Positions 1 through 8,792 of a stretch of 64,000 nt of DNA are shown piece after piece. Each line of letters opens with the position of its first letter. Position 1 is the stretch's first letter. Location: positions 110,549,216 through 110,613,215 of the forward strand of contig NC_073745.1 of the NCBI RefSeq assembly GCF_029784135.1. The letters run 5' to 3'. Source of the DNA: Toxorhynchites rutilus septentrionalis (taxonomy: Eukaryota > Arthropoda > Insecta > Diptera > Culicidae). The translations under genes and the position numbers were made by a program. The notes beneath the pieces are model-generated. The model was not told the origin of the DNA. It was given only the letters and a program-made list of their open reading frames with translations, and made no database searches.

Positions 1-896
1 GTACCGTTTTCCCTCAGTGTATATTCTGCGTACAAGAGTCCCCCTAAGATTTTTAACATGATACAAATCTGGAGAGCGAGCCGACCAATCTAAAAAAATA
101 TGTTTTTGGTCCTTAATCCATTGCTTAGTTTCCTTGCTGATATAAATAGTAACATCGTTTTGCTGGAATGTGAATTTTTTGTGACGATATCCACGCAAAA
201 ACGGTAGGAGAGAGGATTCCAGAACATGTATGTAATCCTTGAATGATGTGAAAGCTATCTTGAGCTTTCCGGTTGCACAGAATCCCGCCCAAACCATGCA
301 CGGGCCTCCACCAAAATTCCTGGTTGAAAAATACTGTTCCTTTTTCCGTAAATCACGCCAGTACCCGTTGAAACCATCAGGACCATCCTAATTGAACTTA
401 TTTTTGTCAGTGAAGATAACCCATACATTGAAGAACTTTTCATTATGGTATATAGCAAAATGTATTCTTTTGGAAACATTCTTTGTCACAAAATACCATT
501 TCCCACTGTTGGTTCATGTGAGCTTTGGCAAAACTCAGACGTCTTCCGATGTGAGATGGTGTAAGATAAGGAGCTTTAACCTTTTAAACCCTCTTTATGT
601 GAGGATTTTCCACCAAAACATGACGAATTGTCACTCGAGTAACATTTAAATTGAAATAAATATTGCTTTATTTGCATAAGCGATTTTGGGGTATTCGAAT
701 CTGTTCTAGCTATTTGCCGCTTATCCCGGTCAGAGAGCTTAGATGGAGCTCTCTTCTTCTTACTGTATTCTTTAGAATTCGTCAAATAATTGAGCACTAC
801 TTGATGAGATCGTTCAATCCGACGAGAAATTTCTCTGATACCAACATTTTCTTGGTGAATTGCATCGAGTTGTCTTTCTTTTGTCTTCTTGAGCAC
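1..896 (-). pseudogene. Tc1-family transposase, broken and partial
   Basis: Tc1 transposases bind their terminal repeats through paired HTH domains and cut DNA with a DDE-type RNase H-fold core. The N-terminal HTH is visible at 896-640 (LKKTKERQLDAIHQENVGIR, then EISRRIERSHQVVLNYL). Further on the core reads DGPDGFNGYWRDLRKKEQYF, then QQND around 110-150 and DWSARSPDL nearer the edge. In-frame stops and frame changes lie between these blocks. Where the family normally has PDLNPIENLWG this copy reads PDLYHVKNLRG, so the catalytic Glu appears replaced by Lys. The protein is therefore dead on two counts. The reading continues past position 1. Confidence 0.75.
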
Positions 897-1157
897 TTTT
901 TTCTTCGGCTTTTTCCAGATTTATTGATCAAAACAACTAAAACAGCGGAAAAATGTAACTGGTCTTATAGAAACTTGACACTTGAAAAATACGTAATCTT
1001 TGATTTACGTTCAGCGCTTGCACACACACATATGAAAATCATACAGTGTATGGTAGTCACTTATACCAACGCACTAGAATATAAGTTGAAGCATTGTTTA
1101 TTTATAGTGGCACAAAGCAGCAAGACCAGGGTTATAGAAGTTGGACAGAGTGTATGA
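1..1157 (-). mobile_element. Tc1-like DNA transposon remnant, cut by the window start
   Basis: A Tc1-type transposase reads on the minus strand from about 896 to the window edge. The probable outer end is near 1110-1157, where the minus strand reads CACTCTGTCCAACTTCTATA, a Tc1-like terminal style. The opposite end lies outside the window, so terminal repeats and target duplication cannot be confirmed. The boundary is approximate. Confidence 0.6.
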
Positions 1158-1238
1158 TAAAAACTTCTATGTTAAAGTGGTGATTTTGTGTTCGGCGTTT
1201 AGTTTTGTGAAAATGTTTGATATTTTGTCATTTCCGAG

Positions 1239-1370
1239 ATGCGTTTATTTGCTTCATTCATCTCAAGAAAACGGCGGTTGAAGGCGCATCGTGAGCTACA
1301 AAAAGTTTACGGAGATACCGCTCTAAGTGAAATAACGTGCCGCGAGAAACTTAGGCACCTACAGCATACC
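1239..1370 (+). pseudogene. mariner transposase N-terminal fragment
   Basis: The plus strand encodes AHRELQKVYGDTALSEITCR directly followed by EKLRHLQ. This matches the HTH of mariner transposases, where the block AH(R)xLxxxYGExALSExTCR is typical. Nothing recognisable of the catalytic domain follows before stops appear. It is probably a fragment of the same mariner type whose C-terminal part lies at 11.0-11.5 kb. Confidence 0.5.
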
Positions 1371-2085
1371 CAAACGAACTCATGGGGACTGCTCGAAGAT
1401 CAGACTTGACGGACATATCACTAATTGTTCTTATCGATGTACACGTAGCAAAAAATACTAGAAGAGCAAGTTGGTTTCGAAACGTCAAGTTGCAACGCTC
1501 CACATCGGGAGCGTAGAACCTTCTTCAATAACTTATATCCTCGACGATTTGCTCTAACCTTTACACGTGTTCAGGTCAAATCTTTGTCTGATCTGAGCAT
1601 CCAGATTTTAATACAGTAACTGGTCTGGTATAAGCACAATGTCTTTCTTAATCTCGCAAAGGAAGCTCTTGTTTTCTCGATCTATGCGCATATGTCGTTA
1701 ATAGTCCCATTATCTGACGCTATTTAGCTAACAAGATATTGAAAACTTTCAACTTTACCCACAGCATGATCTCGACGATGACAATGACGAATATTGCTCA
1801 CATCAGCCGTGACCTGGATTGAGTCGGACGAGGCTATAGACTCTGCTCGTAAAAACCTTATGCTGTTCTTAACATATGAATTAAAAAAATGAACTGATTT
1901 TAAAGATTGTTCATGCGATTATTCTGTCACCTATGTATCACCAATTGTAACAACCCAGTCAGGCACTTCGAGCCCCCGGATATAGCCAATTTGGCAATTA
2001 CTAAAATCTCTCCCTTCTGGAGGAATGCGAGAGAGTCGAATGGAAGCCTGGTACCGGCCGCCCGGCATTGCTGCGTGGCCACAAA

Positions 2086-2230
2086 GTGAAGCAGAAGCTT
2101 AAGCAGAAAACCGAGAGAAAGGTAGTCTGCGATGTCGTAGTCTTAATGGACGACGATACCTACTACCTACTGGACGCGCACGACTGTCTGGGGACCGGAT
2201 ACTTTATGTTCTCCACCAAGCTATGAATTC
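2086..2230 (+). pseudogene. possible DD37E-type transposase fragment
   Basis: One plus-strand frame reads KLKQKTERKVVCDVVVLMDD followed by DTYYLLDAHDCLGTGYF and ends at a stop at 2226. The block MDD(E/D)TY resembles the region around the first catalytic Asp of ITmD37E-type transposases; a better copy with MDDETYVKLDFKQ is at 30.9 kb. Only this short stretch is similar, so the call is weak. Confidence 0.3.
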
Positions 2231-2337
2231 AAATACCTTACCAAGCTCCCATGAAAGGCCCTACTATGGCTGACAATCAGCGAGATGAGAACGTCCAAGC
2301 CGCTGTTCGTTATTTCCGGGATTATGATGAACGGGGA

Positions 2338-2613
2338 GATTTATTATTTATTTATTATTTATTATTTATTCATCTGACTTTTTGTAGTCTTAATGAATTA
2401 AGATGGGGAAAAACCAAATAGAGGAGGCCAAAACCCCATATCTTTTCATTCACATGCAAAACATATATAAGTATAAAAAAAAAAAGTAGCACATTTTGAA
2501 CACAACAAATATAAAAAAGTAAATAATAATAGGCGTCAACTGTGGTCAAATCACAAAAAAAATAACAAAAAACTAATTGGGAACTGGGCCCTTGTCCATA
2601 GTTAATGTCGTTG
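2338..2613 (-). repeat. CR1-like 3' UTR and short tandem tail
   Basis: This stretch runs from the ORF2 stop to the end of the element. It contains a plus-strand A-rich segment and ends in imperfect ATTTATT repeats at 2339-2370. The preceding ATCTGAC and GTCTTAATGAAT motifs are shared with the second CR1-like copy at 53.65-53.72 kb, which supports this as the true 3' terminus. CR1-clade elements typically end in short tandem repeats rather than poly(A). Confidence 0.6.
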
Positions 2614-5600
2614 TCAGTGGTTCATCCTATTCAGTTCTGTGAGTCTGTGTTTGAATGCGGACGCAGTAGAGCCAAAATCAAAGTGAGCGAAAACTTCATT
2701 GAAACTTGCCGACATGAATCGCACAGGGTCATGGAGGCCATACAAAGTATTTCGGGGCTCAAGAAGCAGAAAGTTTCGTTGGCGAAGCAGTCGTTCAGGA
2801 GCGTAGATGTTAAGCTGTCCTAATAATTCCGGTGCGTCAGCTTCTCCGTTGAAAATTTTTGCAACAAACACAGCTTGGTCAATACTCCTTCTCTGTTCCA
2901 ATGTCTGCAGTCCCAGCAATCTGCATCGATCTTCGTATCGGGGAAGGTTCAATGCATCTCGCCACGGAAGACGTCGGAGGGCATATCTAACGAATTTCCT
3001 CTGTATTGCTTCGACTCTTGCGGTCCATGTTGACTGGTATGGGCACCAAACTACAGAGTTAAATTCCAGAATCGATCGCACCAGAGTGCAGTATAGAGAC
3101 CGGAGGCAAAGTGGGTCGTTAAACTCTTGGGATATTTTAAACATGAATCCCAGCTGGCGGTTAGCTCTAGAAATAATGTCGTTGTAGTGTGATCGGAAGG
3201 TGAATGCTGAGTCTAGGATGATCCCGAGATCATGAACTTGATATACACGATCGAGAGACTGTCCGTCAATTGCGTAATCGTACTCTGTCGGATTGAGCTT
3301 GCGGTGGAACGTGATAACGTTGCATTTATGAATGCTTAGCGTAAGCATGTTCCGTGTACACCATTCAGTGAAACGATTCAGCAGCCGTTGTAAAGCGTAA
3401 CAGTCCTCAATACTCCTCATGACCATGTAGATTTTGACGTCGTCAGCGTAAAGCAGTCGATAGCCGGGTGGTAGTATGACAGATAGCTCATTAATAAATA
3501 TTGAAAATAGCAAGGGGCCCAGATTGCTCCCTTGTGGCACGCCAGATAAATTCGAGAAATGTTCCGAAGTTACCGACCCAATGCTAACAGTGAGCCTACG
3601 ATTTAAGAGGTATGATTTGAACCAGCTGATAATATCCGCGGAGATACCGATTCTCCCTAATCGTTCCAACAGTATTCCATGATCAACTCTATCGAAGGCA
3701 GATTTCAAGTCTGTGTAGACGGTGTCGACTTGGGCACCAGCATCAATGTTTTTTATACAAAAAGATGCGAACTGAACTAGGTTCGTGGTAGTTGACCTTT
3801 TCGGATAAAACCCGTGCTGATCCATGGCAATGTAATTCTTGCAAGAGTCGAAAAGTAGGTCGTTCATAAGAATTTCGAAAACCTTGGAACAGGCGCAAAG
3901 CGAAGTTATTCCTCTGTAGTTCTCAACATTCTGCCGATTCCCTTTTTTAAACACAGGAAACATGATAGACGTCTTCCAGCTTGTGGGAAAACAGCGTTGC
4001 CTTAATGACAGATTAAAGATGGACGTGAGTGGAGAAACCAACTCGTCACAACATTTTTTAAGGATGTAGGTAGGTATTCCATCAGGACTGGATATTGAAC
4101 ATCTCAATTTGTTTATGGCGAATTTCACTTGATTCGGTGTGATGTCGAGGTTTCCCAGATGGCACACGTCTCTTGGAGTATCTCTACAAGCGTCCAAGAT
4201 TCTTGACGAAATCGTGTCGTTGAATGCGCTTTTGAAGTGAGTTGCAAACAATCTACATTTTTCTGCAGTTGAATGAACAACCTCGTTGCCCAGAAACATT
4301 TCCGCGGGCAACCCATTGTTATCCTTCCGTTTTGACTTCACGAATTTCCAAAAATGTGCAGGGTGTCTACGTAAATCTTCTTGAGTCCGTATGCTGTAGC
4401 GTTTGTATAAATAGCGGTTATATATTCGGTAACTGTCACTAGCCCGCGCGAAATGTTGCTTGGTATATAAGCACCGGGATCGGCAATAAACTCGAAGCGC
4501 CTTCGATCTTAGACATTTTAGATGTCTTAGGTGTGCATTTCCCCAGGGTGGCTTAGGAGACGGTCTGCGCAGTGGGATGAAATCAACCAAATGACTTTTA
4601 AGCAAGCTTGTAAAGCAATCAACTGCAACGTTTATATCGTCAGCGGATTCTAAGAAATGCCAATCAGTTTGGCGAAGGGCTTCTAGTAAGCCTTCAGTAT
4701 TGGTTCGATGAAAGTCAAGTCCAGGTTCATCCGGAATGTTTTCAAGTACGATGGACTGTGATAGACTAACTGTCAACTCCAAAGCAGGATGGTTGAAGTC
4801 AAGAACGGAGAGCGGTTCGGCTGCTTCTTCGAGAAGGCATCGTGAGAGCGTAGCTTCATTTACCAGGACAAAATCCAAAATTCGTGCATTCTGATTGGTA
4901 ATATGATTGATTTGAGATAAACCGTGCAAACTGAAACCGTCTAGTAACGAAGCACAAGCGACAGAAATGCTAGATTGCAAGGCATCAACGGAAGGACGAT
5001 CGTTTCTTGGAGTGTTCCAGACAAGTCCCGACTGATTGTAGTCACCAAGCAAAATGGCAAGATCATTATCCCCAAGGCGGGAATAGACCGCTGCAATTGA
5101 CTCAATATGATCACTAACGCTTGCTAAATCATTTTTGCGGTCAGGTGGTAGATAAATAGCACCGATACTCATTGAGCAATATTGCAGCTTCACCTTGACC
5201 CAAACCTGTTCGAGTGTAACATTTACAGATGTGGGATCGATGTATCCGTTGAGGTTACTTGAAATAGCAATCAACACTCCACCGCCAGTTGATTTACGAC
5301 TGTTGACTTTGCTGCGATCTGTTCTAAGAACTGTGTACGAATCTCCAAAAACTTGTGATGAAAAAATTTTATCGTCGAGCCAAGTTTCCGTCAGCACAAT
5401 TACATCATAATGGCAGGATGAGATGGCCAAGAAAACGTCGTCAATTTTTGTCCGCATTCCCCGAACATTCTGGTAATAAACCGTTAATTCCCCAGAAACA
5501 ATCAGCGGAGACGGTGATGAAAGATGTTCTGTTTCGATGATTGGTGACCGACAAGCAGCAAAATCGACGGATGCTTCAGGGTTCGTGTCACTGTTAATGG

Positions 5601-6213
5601 GACCAATTTCAGGAAGCGAAGAAGCGAAATTACAGACGTACTTGCCTGAGGTAGCAAGTTGGAAGACTCCCTCGCCAGCTCCAGACACAGGAACGGAATG
5701 TCTTGGATGGCAGGAACAGTCGGCGGAGAGACGACACCGGCACTCGACTATGTCGGGCGACTTGGGAGCTTCCATCATGCTGTTTTGTGTGCATTCCGTT
5801 GGGAGTAACCATGGGCGACCGGATGAATGGTAATTATGCGACGTTGTCATACTTGGTAACCAGATGTGACTGGAATCGTAACGAGTATCAGGTACGAAAT
5901 TGAAGTATAAGGAATTGTACTCGCCTGCACTAAAGGGCTGGAAGACCCCTTTTCCATGCCAAAACACAGGTCCGGGACGACTGTTGACCGTTGACGAGAA
6001 GGACACGACTGTGATGGAGGGATAAGGGCCTTCCAAATGGCTTATATTGTTGCGTCCCGGGCTGGAGGAATCAAACTCGTTATAGGCGTGATCGGAGGTT
6101 GTGTAGTTTCTGGTGGCAGCGACAGTGTTGTTGGCTTCTTGTGCTTCGGTGGAAATAGAAATTTTTGGGAGCCGTAATCTTCGAACTCCCGAAACAGCAA
6201 ACCTTCGGGCCAT
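2614..6213 (-). CDS. CR1-like ORF2: AP-type endonuclease plus reverse transcriptase (1199 aa, open)
   Basis: This protein would nick target DNA and reverse-transcribe the element RNA at the nick. The endonuclease starts near residue 243 (LTVYYQNVRGMRTKIDDVF), followed by VLTETWLDD and LLGDYNQSGLVW. The reverse transcriptase carries YTDLKSAFDRVDH, SGVPQGSNLGPLLF and the catalytic YADD at about residue 922. A C-terminal domain follows (WRDALNLPRYEDRCRLLGL), with no RNase H. The frame has no stop over 1199 codons. The ATG at 6213 overlaps ORF1 by about 172 nt, and the first ~240 residues match no domain I know. They hold two similar blocks, GKGVFQPFSAGEYNSLYFNF near 87 and GEGVFQLATSGKYVCNFASS near 180. 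Real translation may start later or be coupled to ORF1. Confidence 0.9.
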   Translation of the reverse strand: MARRFAVSGVRRLRLPKISISTEAQEANNTVAATRNYTTSDHAYNEFDSSSPGRNNISHLEGPYPSITVVSFSSTVNSRPGPVFWHGKGVFQPFSAGEYNSLYFNFVPDTRYDSSHIWLPSMTTSHNYHSSGRPWLLPTECTQNSMMEAPKSPDIVECRCRLSADCSCHPRHSVPVSGAGEGVFQLATSGKYVCNFASSLPEIGPINSDTNPEASVDFAACRSPIIETEHLSSPSPLIVSGELTVYYQNVRGMRTKIDDVFLAISSCHYDVIVLTETWLDDKIFSSQVFGDSYTVLRTDRSKVNSRKSTGGGVLIAISSNLNGYIDPTSVNVTLEQVWVKVKLQYCSMSIGAIYLPPDRKNDLASVSDHIESIAAVYSRLGDNDLAILLGDYNQSGLVWNTPRNDRPSVDALQSSISVACASLLDGFSLHGLSQINHITNQNARILDFVLVNEATLSRCLLEEAAEPLSVLDFNHPALELTVSLSQSIVLENIPDEPGLDFHRTNTEGLLEALRQTDWHFLESADDINVAVDCFTSLLKSHLVDFIPLRRPSPKPPWGNAHLRHLKCLRSKALRVYCRSRCLYTKQHFARASDSYRIYNRYLYKRYSIRTQEDLRRHPAHFWKFVKSKRKDNNGLPAEMFLGNEVVHSTAEKCRLFATHFKSAFNDTISSRILDACRDTPRDVCHLGNLDITPNQVKFAINKLRCSISSPDGIPTYILKKCCDELVSPLTSIFNLSLRQRCFPTSWKTSIMFPVFKKGNRQNVENYRGITSLCACSKVFEILMNDLLFDSCKNYIAMDQHGFYPKRSTTTNLVQFASFCIKNIDAGAQVDTVYTDLKSAFDRVDHGILLERLGRIGISADIISWFKSYLLNRRLTVSIGSVTSEHFSNLSGVPQGSNLGPLLFSIFINELSVILPPGYRLLYADDVKIYMVMRSIEDCYALQRLLNRFTEWCTRNMLTLSIHKCNVITFHRKLNPTEYDYAIDGQSLDRVYQVHDLGIILDSAFTFRSHYNDIISRANRQLGFMFKISQEFNDPLCLRSLYCTLVRSILEFNSVVWCPYQSTWTARVEAIQRKFVRYALRRLPWRDALNLPRYEDRCRLLGLQTLEQRRSIDQAVFVAKIFNGEADAPELLGQLNIYAPERLLRQRNFLLLEPRNTLYGLHDPVRFMSASFNEVFAHFDFGSTASAFKHRLTELNRMNH

Positions 6214-6902
6214 GTTGATGGATCCAGTGCTTTTTCTCTGGTCGAATGGTCGAGGCCAATTTTAAAGGATAGGAAAGTAAGAGATTCTAACTCTCTACCC
6301 TTCGGGATGAGCTTCGCCACGGAAATATTATCTTCAATCCCGAGATTGGCTTTGACCATAGCCGATACCGCTTCCACAGAGACGTCGGGACGAATTTTGG
6401 ATAAATATAACCAGAATTTCCGATCAGCATCATTGTTACAAATAGGCACTGAAACAACATTTTCCATCGGCTTTTTGCTTCCTATTTGGCAATTCTCGGG
6501 AGCTCGCGTAGTGTAATCGGTCTCGCGGGGACGTTTCAAAGCTCTGCGCTGTTCAAGTGCTGGCCAGCCTATGCTTGTAGCGGGTGAGAACTCAGCAACG
6601 GGCTTAGAGTGCAGATGTTTTATTTCGCAGCGCAACTCAGTAATCGCAGTCGTGAGCGTGCATAGAGGAGATTGTTCGTCTGCCTGGCGCGTGATAGCAC
6701 GAAAATGCGAATTTTCGAAAAGCTCAGCGCATTGGTCACACATCCAAAAAAGGTTGTTTCTGTTGGATGCGAAGTATGACTGCAGCGCACGAGTTACACC
6801 AGAACAGGCATTCATGTGAAAAACTGCACCACAGTAGCCGCGGCAGATAACGAAATCGATGCCCGTGATTGCATTAGAGCACTTAGCGCAGTTTTTAACC
6901 AT
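6042..6902 (-). CDS. CR1-like ORF1 with PHD-like zinc finger (286 aa)
   Basis: ORF1 products of non-LTR elements bind element RNA. The N terminus has a Cys/His cluster: CAKC at residue 5, then CRGYCGAVFHMNAC and CDQCAEL. This is the C4HC3-type spacing of PHD-like fingers found in some CR1 ORF1 proteins. A basic region (RRALKRPRETDY) follows, then a domain with FWLYLSKIRPDVSVEAVSAM that resembles the esterase-less ORF1 C-terminal region; I do not assign it. The ATG at 6902 is the first in the frame and directly precedes the finger. It overlaps the start of ORF2 in a different frame. No stops interrupt it. Confidence 0.8.
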   Translation of the reverse strand: MVKNCAKCSNAITGIDFVICRGYCGAVFHMNACSGVTRALQSYFASNRNNLFWMCDQCAELFENSHFRAITRQADEQSPLCTLTTAITELRCEIKHLHSKPVAEFSPATSIGWPALEQRRALKRPRETDYTTRAPENCQIGSKKPMENVVSVPICNNDADRKFWLYLSKIRPDVSVEAVSAMVKANLGIEDNISVAKLIPKGRELESLTFLSFKIGLDHSTREKALDPSTWPEGLLFREFEDYGSQKFLFPPKHKKPTTLSLPPETTQPPITPITSLIPPARDATI

Positions 6903-7480
6903 GATGACGCGCCTTTAGGTAGGCTATATAGTACGCGTGCAAATCAGTTGGATGCAAGGGGAGCGTGCAATCGAACGAGCTTTTTATGGTTTCTGTTTTA
7001 TTCCAGCAGATGTCGCTTCAAAAGAAAAAATCGACGTGGAGAATAGTACGACTTTGTTGTTTTTAGACACCAACGAATGCACAAACTCGCGACGTAAAAT
7101 TTTATCACAACGGTAAAAATAATCAATATACAAACGAGCAGAATCAACGATGAAGTACTGACAGACAGTGATGACTCGAAAACAAGATTAAAGGACGTAA
7201 AAAAAACACAATAATCGACGGTGATAATCACGACAGGAAAATTTAACTTGTACACATAAGGCAGTGTTCCCAAGTTCCAGTAAGTAAGAGGTGGCAAATT
7301 CCGACCGCCTTCATCAAGAAGTACCACTCGAAGGAGATGTGGCCGGATCAAACCTCGACCCAGAAAGAGCTCAAGAACAATCCGGCATCCATTTTTTTCA
7401 TCGACAATGGATAAGGTTCCGGTCAACTGCCGTAAAACCGCCCGGAAGGGCGTCGAGGCATTTTTGTAGAAGGCTCAAAA
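6903..7480 (-). other. probable 5' UTR / promoter region of the CR1-like element
   Basis: No long ORF is conserved here. The segment lies immediately upstream of ORF1, and its composition changes near 7480, where AT-rich unassigned DNA begins. Non-LTR 5' UTRs carry internal promoters, but I see no motif that would fix the transcription start. The boundary is a guess from composition. Confidence 0.35.
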
Positions 7481-7587
7481 CATAGGATTTAATGAAAATA
7501 TACACAGATGCATGATGCCTTGGCAATTGTCGCTCACTGTCAGATCGCCTTTAGTGCATAATCCGGAATGATTATAAAAATATATAT

Positions 7588-7900
7588 AGGAGGTTATGTC
7601 AATCACCCGACCGCATTTTTGACGTAGGACTTATTCAAATCGATTGTTTATCATTCCTGATATTATTTTAGAATGTCTTGAATTTTCAGTAGAATGTTTT
7701 GGGGACTCTGAAAAGGGCTGACGATTTGTGTGGTTTCGTAGAACCAGTGGAGGATGTTTGATGCATAATTCATTCTTGTTTTGCGAGAACGATACACTAG
7801 CTGTCCATACTTCGCAATCGTGTCAAAGCGTTATTAATCGTTATCTTCTTTTTTGTACTAAAGCTATAACAACTACTGTGGCTATCTTTTTCTCGGTTGA
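7588..7900 (+). repeat. fragment of the GACGTAG-type repeat (copy D)
   Basis: The run GGAGGTTATGTCAATCACCC, then CGACCGCATTTTTGACGTAGG, matches the start of copy A at 38603 (GGAGGTTGTGTCC..., CGACCGCATTGTTGACGTAG). Both are followed at similar distance by a stretch ending ATTCATTCTTG, TTTTGCGAGAA and ACACTAGCTG. Similarity fades after about 7830. The far end is not found, so this is a decayed partial copy. Confidence 0.5.
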
Positions 7901-8148
7901 CACATGCTCGATCACATGCGATAATACATTTTTTCACCACCACCACATTATTCAACATTTCTCGTGTAACTTTTGAAAAGTTCCTAAGTTACAAATGTAA
8001 ACAAATCGAGTGAATGGATGCACACTATTAGTTCTCAATCATTAAATGCATTGCGAAAACAACCGTTCAAGTACTTATCCTTTTCATCTTTTTATCACCG
8101 ATACAAAAAATTGTCCAATGTACAGATTCGAATTCTAAGCACTCGACT

Positions 8149-8197
8149 GTTACTTCGGACGCCACTTTTCATTGACGCTCGGTACGTCCGAAGTAAC
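8149..8197. repeat. perfect 13-bp inverted repeat (hairpin)
   Basis: GTTACTTCGGACG at 8149-8161 is matched by CGTCCGAAGTAAC at 8185-8197, a perfect 13-bp stem around a 23-nt loop. A third ACTTCGGAC lies at 8225-8233, and related (A/T)TTCGGACA motifs recur at 13572-13633. It may be a MITE tip or a protein-binding palindrome; I cannot tell. Confidence 0.6.
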
Positions 8198-8277
8198 AAA
8201 GCAATCAAAACAACACGAAGTCGCACTTCGGACATTTTGAGTTTTTGTTATTTTCGGGTGTAGATACCGTTTTTAAC

Positions 8278-8792
8278 AGTTCGGCTGAAAAGTTTATAAG
8301 GTAACACAGTAACACAATTTTTTTCAAATTCAATTTTATATTCAACATAATTGCCTTCGAGGGCGATACAGCGATTATAGCGATCTTGCAACTTTTCGAT
8401 ACCATTTTTATAGTATGTACTCTTTCGGAGTTTCCTCGAAATAGGCCTCAGTTTCGATAATCACTTCATCATCGGTCTCAAATTTCTTGTCAGCGAGCAT
8501 TCTCTTCAGGTCTGCGAACAGAAAATAGTAGCTGGGGGCCAGATCTTGAGAATACAGTGGATGTGGAAGCAGTCCGGAGCCAAATTCATGCAATTACACG
8601 CGAAATACCGATTTTTCCATTTTTTTCACAATAACAAAAGTTGCTTCACTCTTAATGCTGTAACTAACGAAACAATCGATCGATTGCTGTCAAATTTTGA
8701 TACGTATCCATTGAAAGATGGTGCTTTGTGATAGTCAAGTAGATTTTTGCAGGAGCCGCCATCATCATCCTTATGAACTTTTCAGCCGAACT
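8278..8792 (-). mobile_element. internally deleted mariner-like element
   Basis: Terminal inverted repeats of 24 bp with one mismatch bound this 515-bp unit: AGTTCGGCTGAAAAGTTTAT plus AAGG at 8278-8301, and its inverse at 8769-8792. A transposase C terminus remains inside. The rest of the gene, including the first two catalytic Asp residues, is missing, so it is non-autonomous. A TA target duplication is not clear at both ends. Confidence 0.7.
8310..8593 (-). pseudogene. mariner transposase C-terminal fragment
   Basis: The minus strand reads LPHPLYSQDLAPSYYFLFAD, then LKRMLADKKF and EAYFEETPKEY. This is the mariner C-terminal block around the third catalytic Asp (family form YSPDLAPSDYFLF); here SPDL is SQDL and PSDY is PSYY. 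The reading then shifts frame toward a RWNRCIALEGNYVE-type end. It lies between the two terminal repeats of a deleted mariner. Confidence 0.75.

Larger units (their letters stand above)
2338..7480 (-). mobile_element. CR1-like non-LTR retrotransposon, apparently near full length
   Basis: The element contains, in minus-strand order, a probable 5' UTR, ORF1 with a PHD-like zinc finger (6902-6042), ORF2 with endonuclease and reverse transcriptase (6213-2614) and a short 3' UTR ending in a run of ATTTATT-type repeats (2338-2370 on the plus strand). There is no RNase H domain and no poly(A), both as expected for the CR1 clade; T1 and Q of Anopheles are relatives. Both ORFs are open, so this copy may be young. 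A 5'-truncated relative at 53.65-55.06 kb shares the same 3' terminus (ATCTGAC near a GTCTTAATGAAT motif and a TTTA-rich tail). The 5' boundary near 7480 is inferred and uncertain. Confidence 0.75.

Noticed and set aside
7920..7950. CACCACCACCACATTATT and similar short triplet runs as a functional repeat
   Set aside because: Too short and without any second feature.
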